DNA of 64,000 bases from positions 170,086 to 234,085 of the forward strand of contig NZ_FWXO01000001.1 of NCBI RefSeq assembly GCF_900176415.1, read 5' to 3'. The position numbers and the translations under genes were made by a program. This document shows positions 10,217 through 17,430 of the stretch, in pieces. The notes below the pieces were generated by a model that was given only the letters and a program-made list of their open reading frames with translations, made no database searches and was not told the origin of the DNA. Position 1 is the first letter of the stretch. Each line of letters begins with the position of its first letter. The DNA is from Cellulophaga tyrosinoxydans. Lineage in GTDB: Bacteria; Bacteroidota; Bacteroidia; Flavobacteriales; Flavobacteriaceae.

Positions 10217-11122
10217 TTATTTATTTTTTGCTTTTTCCGCTATTCGTAATTTTGCACTACGAGCACGGTTATTTATTCCAATTTCTTTTTTAGAAGGAAC
10301 CACCAATCCACCAACTTTCTTTAATGGCAAATTCATGTTCCCATAAAAATCTTTCTCCGGCTCACCTTCAAACTTGCCTGAACGCATAAAATTTTTAACC
10401 AACCTATCTTCTAAAGAATGATAGCTTATTACACTTAACCTTCCTTCATCATTTAATAAATCTGGCACTTGCATTAAAAACTCCTTAATCACCTCAATCT
10501 CTTGATTCACCTCAATACGGATCGCTTGATAAATCTGCGCCAATATTTTATGTTCAATTCTTGCTGGTAAAAATTGTTTTAAAACTGTTTTTAATTGCGC
10601 TGTTGTTTTTATAGGCTCCACTTCTCTACTAGCAATTATTGCCGCAGCAATAGCATTAGCATTTCTTAAATCACCATACTGGAACAACACGCTTCGCAAC
10701 TGATCATAATCATAACCGTTAACCACATCATATGCAGATATGGTATTGCGTTTACTCATACGCATATCTAAGTCCGCGTCAAACCGAGTTGAAAAGCCTC
10801 GTTCCGCAACATCAAACTGATGCGATGACACTCCAAAATCGGCTAATATTCCGTCTACTTTCCGAATGCCATAGAACTTTAAAAACTGAGCAATGAATCT
10901 GAAATTTTCATGAATCAATATAAATCTCGGATCATTAATCGTATTCTTTAATGCATCTTCATCTTGATCAAATGCATACAACTTTCCATTTTCACCTAAA
11001 CGGCTTAATATTTCCTTAGAATGACCTCCACCACCGAAGGTAACATCCACATAAACACCATCTTTCTTAATAGCAAGTCCATCTACAGACTCTTGCAATA
11101 AAACAGGGTTATGATAACTCAT
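10217..11122 (-). CDS. rsmH: 16S rRNA (cytosine1402-N4)-methyltransferase RsmH (MraW)
   Basis: SAM-dependent methyltransferase acting on C1402 of 16S rRNA, with RsmI acting on the same base. The 301-residue product shows NPVLLQESVDGL, the SAM-binding loop VTFGGGGHSKEIL, a DFGVSSHQFD motif, and the C-terminal SYHSLEDRLVK and NNRARSAKLRIAE signatures. It starts at ATG 11120-11122 and overlaps mraZ by 14 bp. mraZ-rsmH-ftsL-ftsI is the conserved start of the division cluster. Confidence 0.97.
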   Translation of the reverse strand: MSYHNPVLLQESVDGLAIKKDGVYVDVTFGGGGHSKEILSRLGENGKLYAFDQDEDALKNTINDPRFILIHENFRFIAQFLKFYGIRKVDGILADFGVSSHQFDVAERGFSTRFDADLDMRMSKRNTISAYDVVNGYDYDQLRSVLFQYGDLRNANAIAAAIIASREVEPIKTTAQLKTVLKQFLPARIEHKILAQIYQAIRIEVNQEIEVIKEFLMQVPDLLNDEGRLSVISYHSLEDRLVKNFMRSGKFEGEPEKDFYGNMNLPLKKVGGLVVPSKKEIGINNRARSAKLRIAEKAKNK

Positions 11123-11573
11123 CTTCGTCTCCTCCCATTACTTCTTCAGCCAAGGCTGCAAAATCATCCGTTGTATCCTCTAAAACTTTTTCATAACTAT
11201 CCTTATCCCAAATTTCTATAATGTTAATTGCCGAACTTAGCACAACATCTTTAGAGATACTTGCAATGTCAATAAGATTTTTAGGTATAAGCAATCTGCC
11301 CGTAGCATCTATTTCTACAACTTTTACTCCGGCTGAAAACCTACGAATGAAATCATTGTTTTTCTTTACAAATCTGTTTTTCTTATTCATTTTCTCCATT
11401 AAAAGATTCCATTCTTTCATTGGGTACAATTCTAAACAAGGTTGAAAAACAGAACGCTTTACCACAAAGCCATCTGTAAGCACTGGAGCCATTTGATTTT
11501 TAAGCGCAACAGGCAGCATTACCCGACCTTTTACGTCCGCTTTACAATCATATGTACCAATGAAATTGATCAC
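11109..11573 (-). CDS. mraZ: MraZ, transcriptional regulator of the division/cell-wall cluster
   Basis: Protein of 154 residues with two SpoVT/AbrB-like DNA-binding repeats: GTYDCKADVKGRVMLP near the N-terminus and VVEIDATGRLLIP near residue 90. Each contains the DxxGR core. MraZ forms ring oligomers and binds tandem boxes upstream of its own gene; in E. coli and mollicutes it controls the mra operon. Three such boxes lie just upstream here (11616-11645). The start is GTG (11571-11573), giving the usual MINFIGTY N-terminus. It overlaps rsmH by 14 bp. Confidence 0.95.
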   Translation of the reverse strand: MINFIGTYDCKADVKGRVMLPVALKNQMAPVLTDGFVVKRSVFQPCLELYPMKEWNLLMEKMNKKNRFVKKNNDFIRRFSAGVKVVEIDATGRLLIPKNLIDIASISKDVVLSSAINIIEIWDKDSYEKVLEDTTDDFAALAEEVMGGDEDELS

Positions 11574-11601
11574 TTAATATCCTTTTATTCAAATTATAAC
11601 T

Positions 11602-11669
11602 CAAATATATAGAATTTATTACCACTATTTACCACTATTTACCACATTGTTAATAAATTCTATATATTT
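11602..11669 (-). promoter_or_regulatory. Probable MraZ operator and mraZ promoter inside a 19-bp inverted repeat
   Basis: Read on the minus strand, three direct repeats with exactly 10-bp period, GTGGTAAATA, GTGGTAAATA and GTGGTAATAA, occupy 11645 down to 11616. This matches the architecture of known MraZ boxes: a G-rich pentamer repeated with 5-bp spacers. Sixteen bp downstream is a perfect flavobacterial -7 element TATATTTG (11602-11609), so the boxes cover the -33 region, as expected for autorepression. The boxes are framed by perfect 19-bp inverted arms, 11603-11621 and 11651-11669 (AAATATATAGAATTTATTA and its complement). The role of the arms is unknown. Confidence 0.75.
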
Positions 11670-11781
11670 TTCATTCTTTTTTGGATTTACAAGTGCAATA
11701 AATCGGCCATTGAAAGTTTTGATTATTTAGAAAAATAAAATTTAGAAAAACAATTGTATCAAGCTCTTTAAAACTAGTATG

Positions 11782-11810
11782 TTTGGATTCTAAGGAAATG
11801 TCTATATTTG
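11782..11810 (+). promoter_or_regulatory. Bacteroidota-type promoter for the hydrolase-engB pair
   Basis: TTTG (11782-11785), 17 bp, then TATATTTG (11803-11810) match the flavobacterial housekeeping consensus TTTG-N17-19-TAnnTTTG exactly. Transcription would start near 11817, about 20 nt before the ATG at 11836. The region 11670-11781 holds nothing else I recognise. Confidence 0.75.
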
Positions 11811-11835
11811 CCACTAAAGACATCAACCTACATTA

Positions 11836-12600
11836 ATGAAAGAAGAGTTAATTACTGAAGGCAAGTACAAGTATATTGAAGTAGGCGAAGGAACACCTAT
11901 TATTATATTACATGGCCTTTTAGGCGGACTTAGCAATTTTAATGGAGTAGTAGAGCACTTCCCCCCATTAGGTTACAAAGTATTGGTACCAGAACTACCA
12001 ATTTATTCTATGCCACTTTTAAAAACAAACGTTAAAAGTTTCGCAAAGTTTTTAGAAGGATTTATAAAATTTAAGGGTTTAAAAGATGTAATTCTTCTAG
12101 GAAATTCTTTAGGAGGTCACATTGGATTATTGCACACCAAATTAAGTCCAAACTTAGTTAAGGCTTTAGTAATTACAGGCAGTTCAGGATTATATGAAAG
12201 TGCCATGGGCGATGGTTATCCAAAAAGAGGTGACTATGAATTTATTAAGAAAAAAGCTCAAGATGTTTTTTACGACCCAGAGGTTGCAACACCTGAAATA
12301 ATAGATGAAGTTTTCGCAACTTTAAATGATAGAATGAAGTTGGTAAAAACACTTGCGATTGCAAAAAGTGCAATCCGACATAACATGTCCAAGGATTTAC
12401 CACATATGCTAACACCAACCTGTATTATTTGGGGCGAGAATGATAATGTTACACCACCAAATGTGGCGAAAGAATTTCATGAATTGCTTCCTGATTCTGA
12501 TTTATTTTGGATTGAAAAATGCGGACATGCACCAATGATGGAACATCCGGATAAATTCAATACAATTTTAGAATCTTGGCTTAAAGCAAGGAATTTCTAA
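11836..12600 (+). CDS. Alpha/beta hydrolase
   Basis: A 254-residue cytoplasmic alpha/beta-hydrolase. The oxyanion region is HGLLGG (26-31), the nucleophile elbow is GNSLGG (Ser91), the acid is probably Asp203 in WGENDNVTP, and the catalytic His is His231 in CGHAPMMEHP, so the triad is complete. The substrate cannot be told from sequence; such proteins include esterases and C-C bond hydrolases. It lacks a signal peptide. It is transcribed divergently from mraZ from its own promoter and is followed after 11 bp by engB, with which it probably forms a two-gene operon. Confidence 0.85.
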   Translation: MKEELITEGKYKYIEVGEGTPIIILHGLLGGLSNFNGVVEHFPPLGYKVLVPELPIYSMPLLKTNVKSFAKFLEGFIKFKGLKDVILLGNSLGGHIGLLHTKLSPNLVKALVITGSSGLYESAMGDGYPKRGDYEFIKKKAQDVFYDPEVATPEIIDEVFATLNDRMKLVKTLAIAKSAIRHNMSKDLPHMLTPTCIIWGENDNVTPPNVAKEFHELLPDSDLFWIEKCGHAPMMEHPDKFNTILESWLKARNF

Positions 12601-12611
12601 ATAATAAATCC

Positions 12612-13238
12612 ATGAAAATAAAGTCAGCCGACTTTGTAATGAGCAACTCCAATGTTGTTAACTGTCCGAAAGAGCCTATTCCTGAATATGCATTTATCGG
12701 TAGATCTAACGTAGGGAAGTCTTCATTAATTAATATGTTAGTTCAACGTAAAAGTTTAGCTAAAACATCGGGCAGACCAGGAAAAACACAATTAATAAAT
12801 CATTTTAAAATAAATGACAATTGGTTTTTGGTAGATTTACCTGGCTACGGTTACGCAAAAGTGTCCAAAAAAGACAAAAGAACTTTTCAAAAATATATTA
12901 CCGATTACTTTTTAGAACGCAAGCAACTAGTTTCTGCTTTTGTTCTGGTAGATATACGGCATGAACCCCAAAAGGTAGACTTAGAATTTATGGAATGGAT
13001 GGGCGAAAGCCAAATTCCATTTTCAATAATTTTTACAAAAGCAGATAAGCTTAAACCAAACGCTATTCTTAAGCACGTAGAAAACTACATTCAACAATTA
13101 CTAGAAGGTATTTGGCAAGAAGCACCGAATTACTTCATTACTTCTTCATCTAATGGTACCGGTCAGGAAGAATTATTGGATTACATAGATCTGATGAATG
13201 AAAATTTTAAGAAAAACAATTGGGCCGATTTAATCTAA
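12612..13238 (+). CDS. engB: Ribosome biogenesis GTP-binding protein EngB/YsxC
   Basis: Small TRAFAC GTPase of 208 residues needed for large-subunit assembly in characterised bacteria. GTPase motifs are clear: G1 GRSNVGKSS (about 31-39), G2 Thr in KTSGRPGKTQ, G3 DLPGYG, G4 TKAD, and G5-like ITSSSNGTG. Length is normal. The start is ATG 12612. Its stop is 3 bp from the converging 13242-13616 gene. Confidence 0.95.
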   Translation: MKIKSADFVMSNSNVVNCPKEPIPEYAFIGRSNVGKSSLINMLVQRKSLAKTSGRPGKTQLINHFKINDNWFLVDLPGYGYAKVSKKDKRTFQKYITDYFLERKQLVSAFVLVDIRHEPQKVDLEFMEWMGESQIPFSIIFTKADKLKPNAILKHVENYIQQLLEGIWQEAPNYFITSSSNGTGQEELLDYIDLMNENFKKNNWADLI

Positions 13239-13241
13239 AGA

Positions 13242-13616
13242 TTACCATCTTTTTCTTATTTCTTTCATAAGACCTTCTTGGTTTTTTAACTTATTTAATT
13301 CATCGGTGTTTATAAACACGGATAGAGATTCTAAATGCTCCGCAAGTACAATTGGAAATGTAAATTTGTAGTTAAATTTAGATTTATATTTTTTTAAATA
13401 TTCATCTTTATGAAGAAACACCATTTCTACTTTAGAAGTTTCTCTAAATTTTCGCCAAGTTTTATTTTCTGTGAACAATCCAAAAGTAATATCACAAAGG
13501 TTACAATTGTATGTATTTGGGCTTACTATTTTATGCATAGTATCTAAAAGTGCATTATGCTTTCCTGAATTTGCATTGTAAATAAAAATAAGTTTTTCAA
13601 TCTTTTGTTTTTCCAT
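13242..13616 (-). CDS. Conserved hypothetical protein with a CxxC motif
   Basis: I do not recognise this 124-residue protein with certainty. It has no signal peptide or membrane helix, is rich in Lys and aromatic residues, and starts EKLIFIYNANSGKHNALLD. A Cys-x2-Cys pair (YNCNLCDITFG, about residues 36-46) could bind metal or be redox active. The beta-strand-like start plus CxxC loosely recalls thioredoxin-type folds, but this is speculation. It converges on engB with a 3-bp gap and diverges from the metallo-beta-lactamase gene (46 bp). Confidence 0.6.
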   Translation of the reverse strand: MEKQKIEKLIFIYNANSGKHNALLDTMHKIVSPNTYNCNLCDITFGLFTENKTWRKFRETSKVEMVFLHKDEYLKKYKSKFNYKFTFPIVLAEHLESLSVFINTDELNKLKNQEGLMKEIRKRW

Positions 13617-13662
13617 TGGTCATACTCTTTTATCTTTATACGAAGGAATAACTAATTTAAAA

Positions 13663-14391
13663 ATGAAACAGTTACTGCACGCTTTAGCTATAGTATTACT
13701 TCTTGTAAACTGTAAGTCTCAAAAAGAAATGGTTACTTACAACACTGAAACTTTAAAGATTATTCCCGTTTCGCCAAATTCCTTTATACATGTAACCTAT
13801 CTTGAAACTGATGATTTTGGAAAAGTTGCCTGCAATGGCCTCGTTTACATAAATAATAATGAAGCAATAGTTTTTGATACACCCACAACTTCGGAAGTGA
13901 GCCTTGAATTAATAAAGTGGATAGCCGAAGTGAAAAAAAGTGAAATATCAGCGGTAATCATTAATCATTTTCATGGCGATTGCCTTGGCGGACTGGCCGC
14001 CTTTCATGAATTAGCCATTCCTTCTTTTGCAAGTAACAAAACTATTGCCTTAGCACAACATAATAATTTTACCGTTCCGCAAATAGGTTTTGATGATGCA
14101 ATGGAGGTAGCTGTTGGCAATGAAAATGTAATAAATAGATATTTTGGCGAAGCACATACCACAGATAATATTATAAGCTATATTCCAAGCGAACATCTAT
14201 TATTTGGCGGCTGCTTGGTTAAAAGCATAAACGCATCAAAAGGCTTTACTGGCGATGCCAATACAGCTCAATGGAGCACCACCGTTCAAAAAATTAAAGA
14301 AGCATATCCTGATGTAAAACTAATTATACCAGGTCATGGCAAGGCTGGCGATGTTAAACTGCTTGATTATACCATGGAATTATTTAAGTAG
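13663..14391 (+). CDS. Subclass B1 metallo-beta-lactamase, CcrA/CfiA-like, probable lipoprotein
   Basis: Zinc hydrolase of 242 residues. All six B1 ligands are visible: His102, His104 and Asp106 in NHFHGDCLGGL, His165 in GEAHTTDNI, Cys184 in LFGGCLVKS and His225 in IIPGHG. The HFHGDCLGGL and FGGCLVKS segments resemble the Bacteroides CcrA/CfiA enzyme more than hydrolases of other classes, so beta-lactam hydrolysis in the periplasm is likely. The N-terminus is a signal peptide ending LVNC (Cys17), suggesting a lipid anchor. No mobile element or integron feature flanks it; base composition matches its neighbours, so it appears to be a resident chromosomal gene. Activity and spectrum are not deducible. 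Confidence 0.85.
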   Translation: MKQLLHALAIVLLLVNCKSQKEMVTYNTETLKIIPVSPNSFIHVTYLETDDFGKVACNGLVYINNNEAIVFDTPTTSEVSLELIKWIAEVKKSEISAVIINHFHGDCLGGLAAFHELAIPSFASNKTIALAQHNNFTVPQIGFDDAMEVAVGNENVINRYFGEAHTTDNIISYIPSEHLLFGGCLVKSINASKGFTGDANTAQWSTTVQKIKEAYPDVKLIIPGHGKAGDVKLLDYTMELFK

Positions 14392-14394
14392 GTC

Positions 14395-14730
14395 CTATTT
14401 TTTCAACTCCAATTTTTCAGCAAAATAATCACAGAAATCTTTCATAGTAGCAGTCATTTTCTCATCTTGAGTAGCCTTCATAAAAGTATCAGACAATGAA
14501 ACTAGGGTTTGATGAAAAAATATTTTCATTTCATCTACAGGCATATCTTTTGTCCAAAGATCTATCTTTAATGATTCTTGATTTTTACTATCCCAAACAG
14601 ACAATAACATTGCTTTTGCCTCTTCATTATTTATGCCACCATCTTGAGCAGACCAATTTAATTTTTCAGGAACTCTATTATCATCTAAACCAACTCTTAG
14701 GGTTATTTCTGATGTATGTAATTTTGCCAT
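14395..14730 (-). CDS. gldC: Gliding motility protein GldC
   Basis: A 111-residue soluble protein beginning AKLHTSEITLRVGLDDNRVPEKL, with IDLWTKDMPVDEMKIFFHQ in the middle. This fits GldC of Flavobacterium johnsoniae in length and position directly after gldB. GldC supports gliding but its biochemical role is not established. Its ATG overlaps the gldB stop by one base (TAATG), which indicates coupling. The 3-prime end faces the metallo-beta-lactamase gene with only 3 bp between them. Confidence 0.9.
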   Translation of the reverse strand: MAKLHTSEITLRVGLDDNRVPEKLNWSAQDGGINNEEAKAMLLSVWDSKNQESLKIDLWTKDMPVDEMKIFFHQTLVSLSDTFMKATQDEKMTATMKDFCDYFAEKLELKK

Positions 14731-15698
14731 TACTTTTTAGGTTTGTAATTAGATTTTTTGAATATTTCATCTGCTGGTATGGTTAACATTTGTTGCAAAG
14801 TCACTTCGTTGTTTTCCATAAATGCACGAACTATTTGCCAGCCAATGTATCTACCTATTCTTCCTGGAGATTCGCTATCTATTAATTCTAGTTGAAATTT
14901 AGAGAAAGGAGCCGGCTCTAAAAAGCGTAGTTGCAATTGCTTATCGGTACTATACAACAATTCTCTTTCTACATAATATCGCCATATTTGCTCTTCATTA
15001 ACTTTCGCCCATTCTAATTGCTCAGGTGCGTAAACAATTCTTTGAGCTTCTGATTGAAAAGGTATTAGTTTGTCTTTTAAATACAATTCTTTTCCATAAT
15101 AAACCATTTGATCCAAAAAGGTTCTACCTCTTTCTCTTGGAACAATTTGTCCACAAAATTCACTCGCTACATCACTAACTAAAAATTGCTTATCTAGTCC
15201 AGTGGCTATATAGTTTTGGAATCCAGCATAAAATTTATGCTCTTTTCCTAGGTAATTATCAAGACCTATCAATAATATAGAATCCGCAAATATTACTCTG
15301 CTATTATAAGCCACATCTGATGTTAAAGTAATTACCTTAGGCTCTTTAAATTTTGGGTAGTAATATTTTATATGTCTAAATAATTCTTCTAATTCCTCTG
15401 TCTCTGCATTAAAATCTGGAAAGGCCTTCTGTACTTCTTCATTTAATTCTTGCTGAATAGTATCTTGAGTTTTCGCAATCCATACACTATCTGTGTATTG
15501 CTCTGGAAATAAATAAGGATACTCCTTTTTAATGGCACTCAAGTTTTCAGCATTAGTTTTCGCAAATTCCTGATCAAACCTTGCCACTTGAATATTTACT
15601 GCAATTTTATTAATTTCTTTAGCCGTTTTATCTTCTTCTGCACAATTATAAAAAAACAGTTGAAAAACTAGTAAGAGAATAAAAATTATCTTCTTCAT
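14730..15698 (-). CDS. gldB: Gliding motility lipoprotein GldB
   Basis: A 322-residue lipoprotein. I place the start at ATG 15696-15698 (MKKIIFILLLVFQLFFYNC), because this gives a clean type II signal peptide with the lipid-modified Cys in FYNCAEE; a longer in-frame extension upstream lacks support. The mature part has GldB-like features, including IQVARFDQEFA and GRIGRYIGWQIVRAFM. In F. johnsoniae GldB is essential for gliding. gldB-gldC form an operon, and a promoter element lies upstream at 15756-15763. Confidence 0.92.
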   Translation of the reverse strand: MKKIIFILLLVFQLFFYNCAEEDKTAKEINKIAVNIQVARFDQEFAKTNAENLSAIKKEYPYLFPEQYTDSVWIAKTQDTIQQELNEEVQKAFPDFNAETEELEELFRHIKYYYPKFKEPKVITLTSDVAYNSRVIFADSILLIGLDNYLGKEHKFYAGFQNYIATGLDKQFLVSDVASEFCGQIVPRERGRTFLDQMVYYGKELYLKDKLIPFQSEAQRIVYAPEQLEWAKVNEEQIWRYYVERELLYSTDKQLQLRFLEPAPFSKFQLELIDSESPGRIGRYIGWQIVRAFMENNEVTLQQMLTIPADEIFKKSNYKPKK

Positions 15699-15755
15699 AT
15701 AAAGTATTTGCTTTTTAGTTTTAATTATTAATACGTAGGCTTTATTTTTACGGAG

Positions 15756-15763
15756 CAAAGTTA
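15756..15763 (-). promoter_or_regulatory. -7 promoter element of gldB
   Basis: TAACTTTG on the minus strand matches TAnnTTTG exactly. Transcription would start near 15748, giving a leader of about 50 nt. I find no good TTTG at the usual -33 distance, so only half of the promoter is supported. Confidence 0.5.
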
Positions 15764-15790
15764 ATTGTTTTCAACTTAAAAAATACCTCT

Positions 15791-16579
15791 ATGCAAACCG
15801 AAAAAGTAATAAATCATATTGTCACCTGGTTAAATGATTATGCCACCAATGCCAAAATGAAAGGATTTGTAATTGGCATCTCTGGCGGTATTGATTCTGC
15901 TATCACTTCTACCCTATGTGCTAAAACTGGTTTGGAATTACTTTGTTTAGAAATGCCAATACACCAAGCTGAAAATCAAGTTGGAAGAGCATCGAGGCAT
16001 ATTGATTGGTTGCAAAAAAATTTTAAAAATGTAAAAAGACTACAAGTTAACCTTACACCTGTTTTTGATAGTTTAATAAACGAATTGCCTAAGGTCGAAA
16101 ATGAAGAAGATAGATTTATGTCTTTAGCAAACACAAGAGCAAGACTTAGAATGACCAGTTTATACTATTTTGCTGCTTTAGAACGTTATTTAGTTGCAGG
16201 CACAGGGAATAAAGTAGAAGATTTTGGTGTAGGATTTTACACTAAATATGGTGATGGCGGCGTAGATTTAAGCCCGATTGCAGATTTACTAAAAACTGAG
16301 GTTTGGGAAATTGCTAGAACTTTAGGAGTAAACGAAGAAATAATTAATGCCGCGCCTACAGATGGTCTATGGGGTGATGATAGAACCGATGAAGATCAGA
16401 TTGGAGCATCTTACCCAGAACTGGAGTGGGCAATGGCGATGGTAGAAAAAGGCAAAACAATTGAAGACTTTACCGGTAGAGAAAAAGAGGTTTTTACTAT
16501 CTACAAAAAGTTTAATTCTGCGAACAAACATAAGATGGTTCCCATCCCTGTTTGTACGATTCCTACCAATCTAAAGTAA
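15791..16579 (+). CDS. nadE: NH3-dependent NAD+ synthetase NadE
   Basis: Final enzyme of NAD synthesis, amidating deaminated NAD with ammonia via an adenylate. The 262-residue product has the N-type ATP pyrophosphatase loop SGGIDSA (about 30-36), the deamido-NAD-binding region GTGNKVEDFGVGFYTKYGDGG, and PTDGLWGDDRTDEDQ. There is no nitrilase-type glutaminase domain, so ammonia must come from elsewhere. It is divergent from gldB. A hairpin ACTCAC-N11-GTGAGT follows the stop (about 16583-16606), without a T-run. Confidence 0.95.
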   Translation: MQTEKVINHIVTWLNDYATNAKMKGFVIGISGGIDSAITSTLCAKTGLELLCLEMPIHQAENQVGRASRHIDWLQKNFKNVKRLQVNLTPVFDSLINELPKVENEEDRFMSLANTRARLRMTSLYYFAALERYLVAGTGNKVEDFGVGFYTKYGDGGVDLSPIADLLKTEVWEIARTLGVNEEIINAAPTDGLWGDDRTDEDQIGASYPELEWAMAMVEKGKTIEDFTGREKEVFTIYKKFNSANKHKMVPIPVCTIPTNLK

Positions 16580-16751
16580 CCACTCACCTTATAATCAAGT
16601 GAGTAAAACGAAAAAAAGTCTTAAAATATGGTGGATTTGTAAAAAAAACTCAAATTTACACCTGAAATAAGATAAATTAACTTTACATTGCATGTCAGAA
16701 TTTATTGGCAATTTATTTATAGTTAATTTCAAATCGAGAAAATAAAAAACC

Positions 16752-17381
16752 ATGATTAAAGTATTAATTGCAGATAACCATCCTGTAGTAAGAACTGGAA
16801 TAAAGTTTGTTTTAGATACAGCTTCAGATTTTGATGTTATCGCAGATGTATCAACAACAACTGAATTATTTAAGAAATTAGAAACTTTACGACCAGATGT
16901 AGTAATGTTAGAGATGGATATTCCTGAAATTAACGGAATCGCTACATTAAGAAAAGTAAAGGCAGAGTTTCCAGATGTAAAAGTGCTTATTTATAGTGGG
17001 CAATCTGAAGATGTTTATGCACTTAGCACCATAAGAGCTGGGGCATATGGTTACTTGTCTAAAACAGCAGATTTAGATTATATCATTTCTGCGGTTAGAA
17101 AAGTAAGTAAAGGGGACATGTTCATTACTAATGAACTTGCGCAAAGACTTGCATTTGACGAAGGAACTAAAAAACCAAGAAGATTTTTCAGAAAACTTTC
17201 TACAAGAGAAGTAGAAGTTTTAAAAATGTTAGCAAGTGGTAAACGTAATAAAGACGTTGCTATTGGCTTAAACTTAAACGAAAAAACTGTAAGTACCTAC
17301 AAAGCACGATTAATGCGTAAACTTAACGTAGATAATCTTGTGGATTTATTACAACAAGCTAAAGCGTTAGAATTATATTAA
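16752..17381 (+). CDS. NarL/FixJ-type response regulator with Glu at the phospho-acceptor site
   Basis: A 209-residue protein with an N-terminal receiver domain (1-120) and C-terminal LuxR-type helix-turn-helix (about 143-205, LSTREVEVLKMLASGKRNKDVA). In the receiver the beta1 acidic pair is Asp8-Asn9 (ADNHP instead of ADDHP). The beta3 acceptor position is Glu54 in PDVVMLEMDIPEING, where NarL has Asp in LLDLNMP. Ser82 and Lys104 are retained. A Glu here often mimics phosphorylation, so this may be a constitutively active or differently controlled DNA-binding protein. No histidine kinase gene is nearby. It converges on dnaG and shares a bidirectional terminator. Confidence 0.9.
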   Translation: MIKVLIADNHPVVRTGIKFVLDTASDFDVIADVSTTTELFKKLETLRPDVVMLEMDIPEINGIATLRKVKAEFPDVKVLIYSGQSEDVYALSTIRAGAYGYLSKTADLDYIISAVRKVSKGDMFITNELAQRLAFDEGTKKPRRFFRKLSTREVEVLKMLASGKRNKDVAIGLNLNEKTVSTYKARLMRKLNVDNLVDLLQQAKALELY

Positions 17382-17402
17382 TTCCTAACTATTATTACAA
17401 AG

Positions 17403-17430
17403 AAAAGCCTAGCATTGCTAGGCTTTTTTT
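17403..17430. terminator. Bidirectional terminator between the response regulator gene and dnaG
   Basis: Perfect 11-bp stem AAAAGCCTAGC / GCTAGGCTTTT with a 3-nt loop and a T-run on both strands. It lies between converging genes. The dnaG stop codon (17429-17431) is inside the T-run. Confidence 0.9.

Noticed and set aside
13663-14391. Acquired resistance gene on a mobile element
   Set aside because: No transposase, integron site, flanking repeat or shift in base composition was seen.
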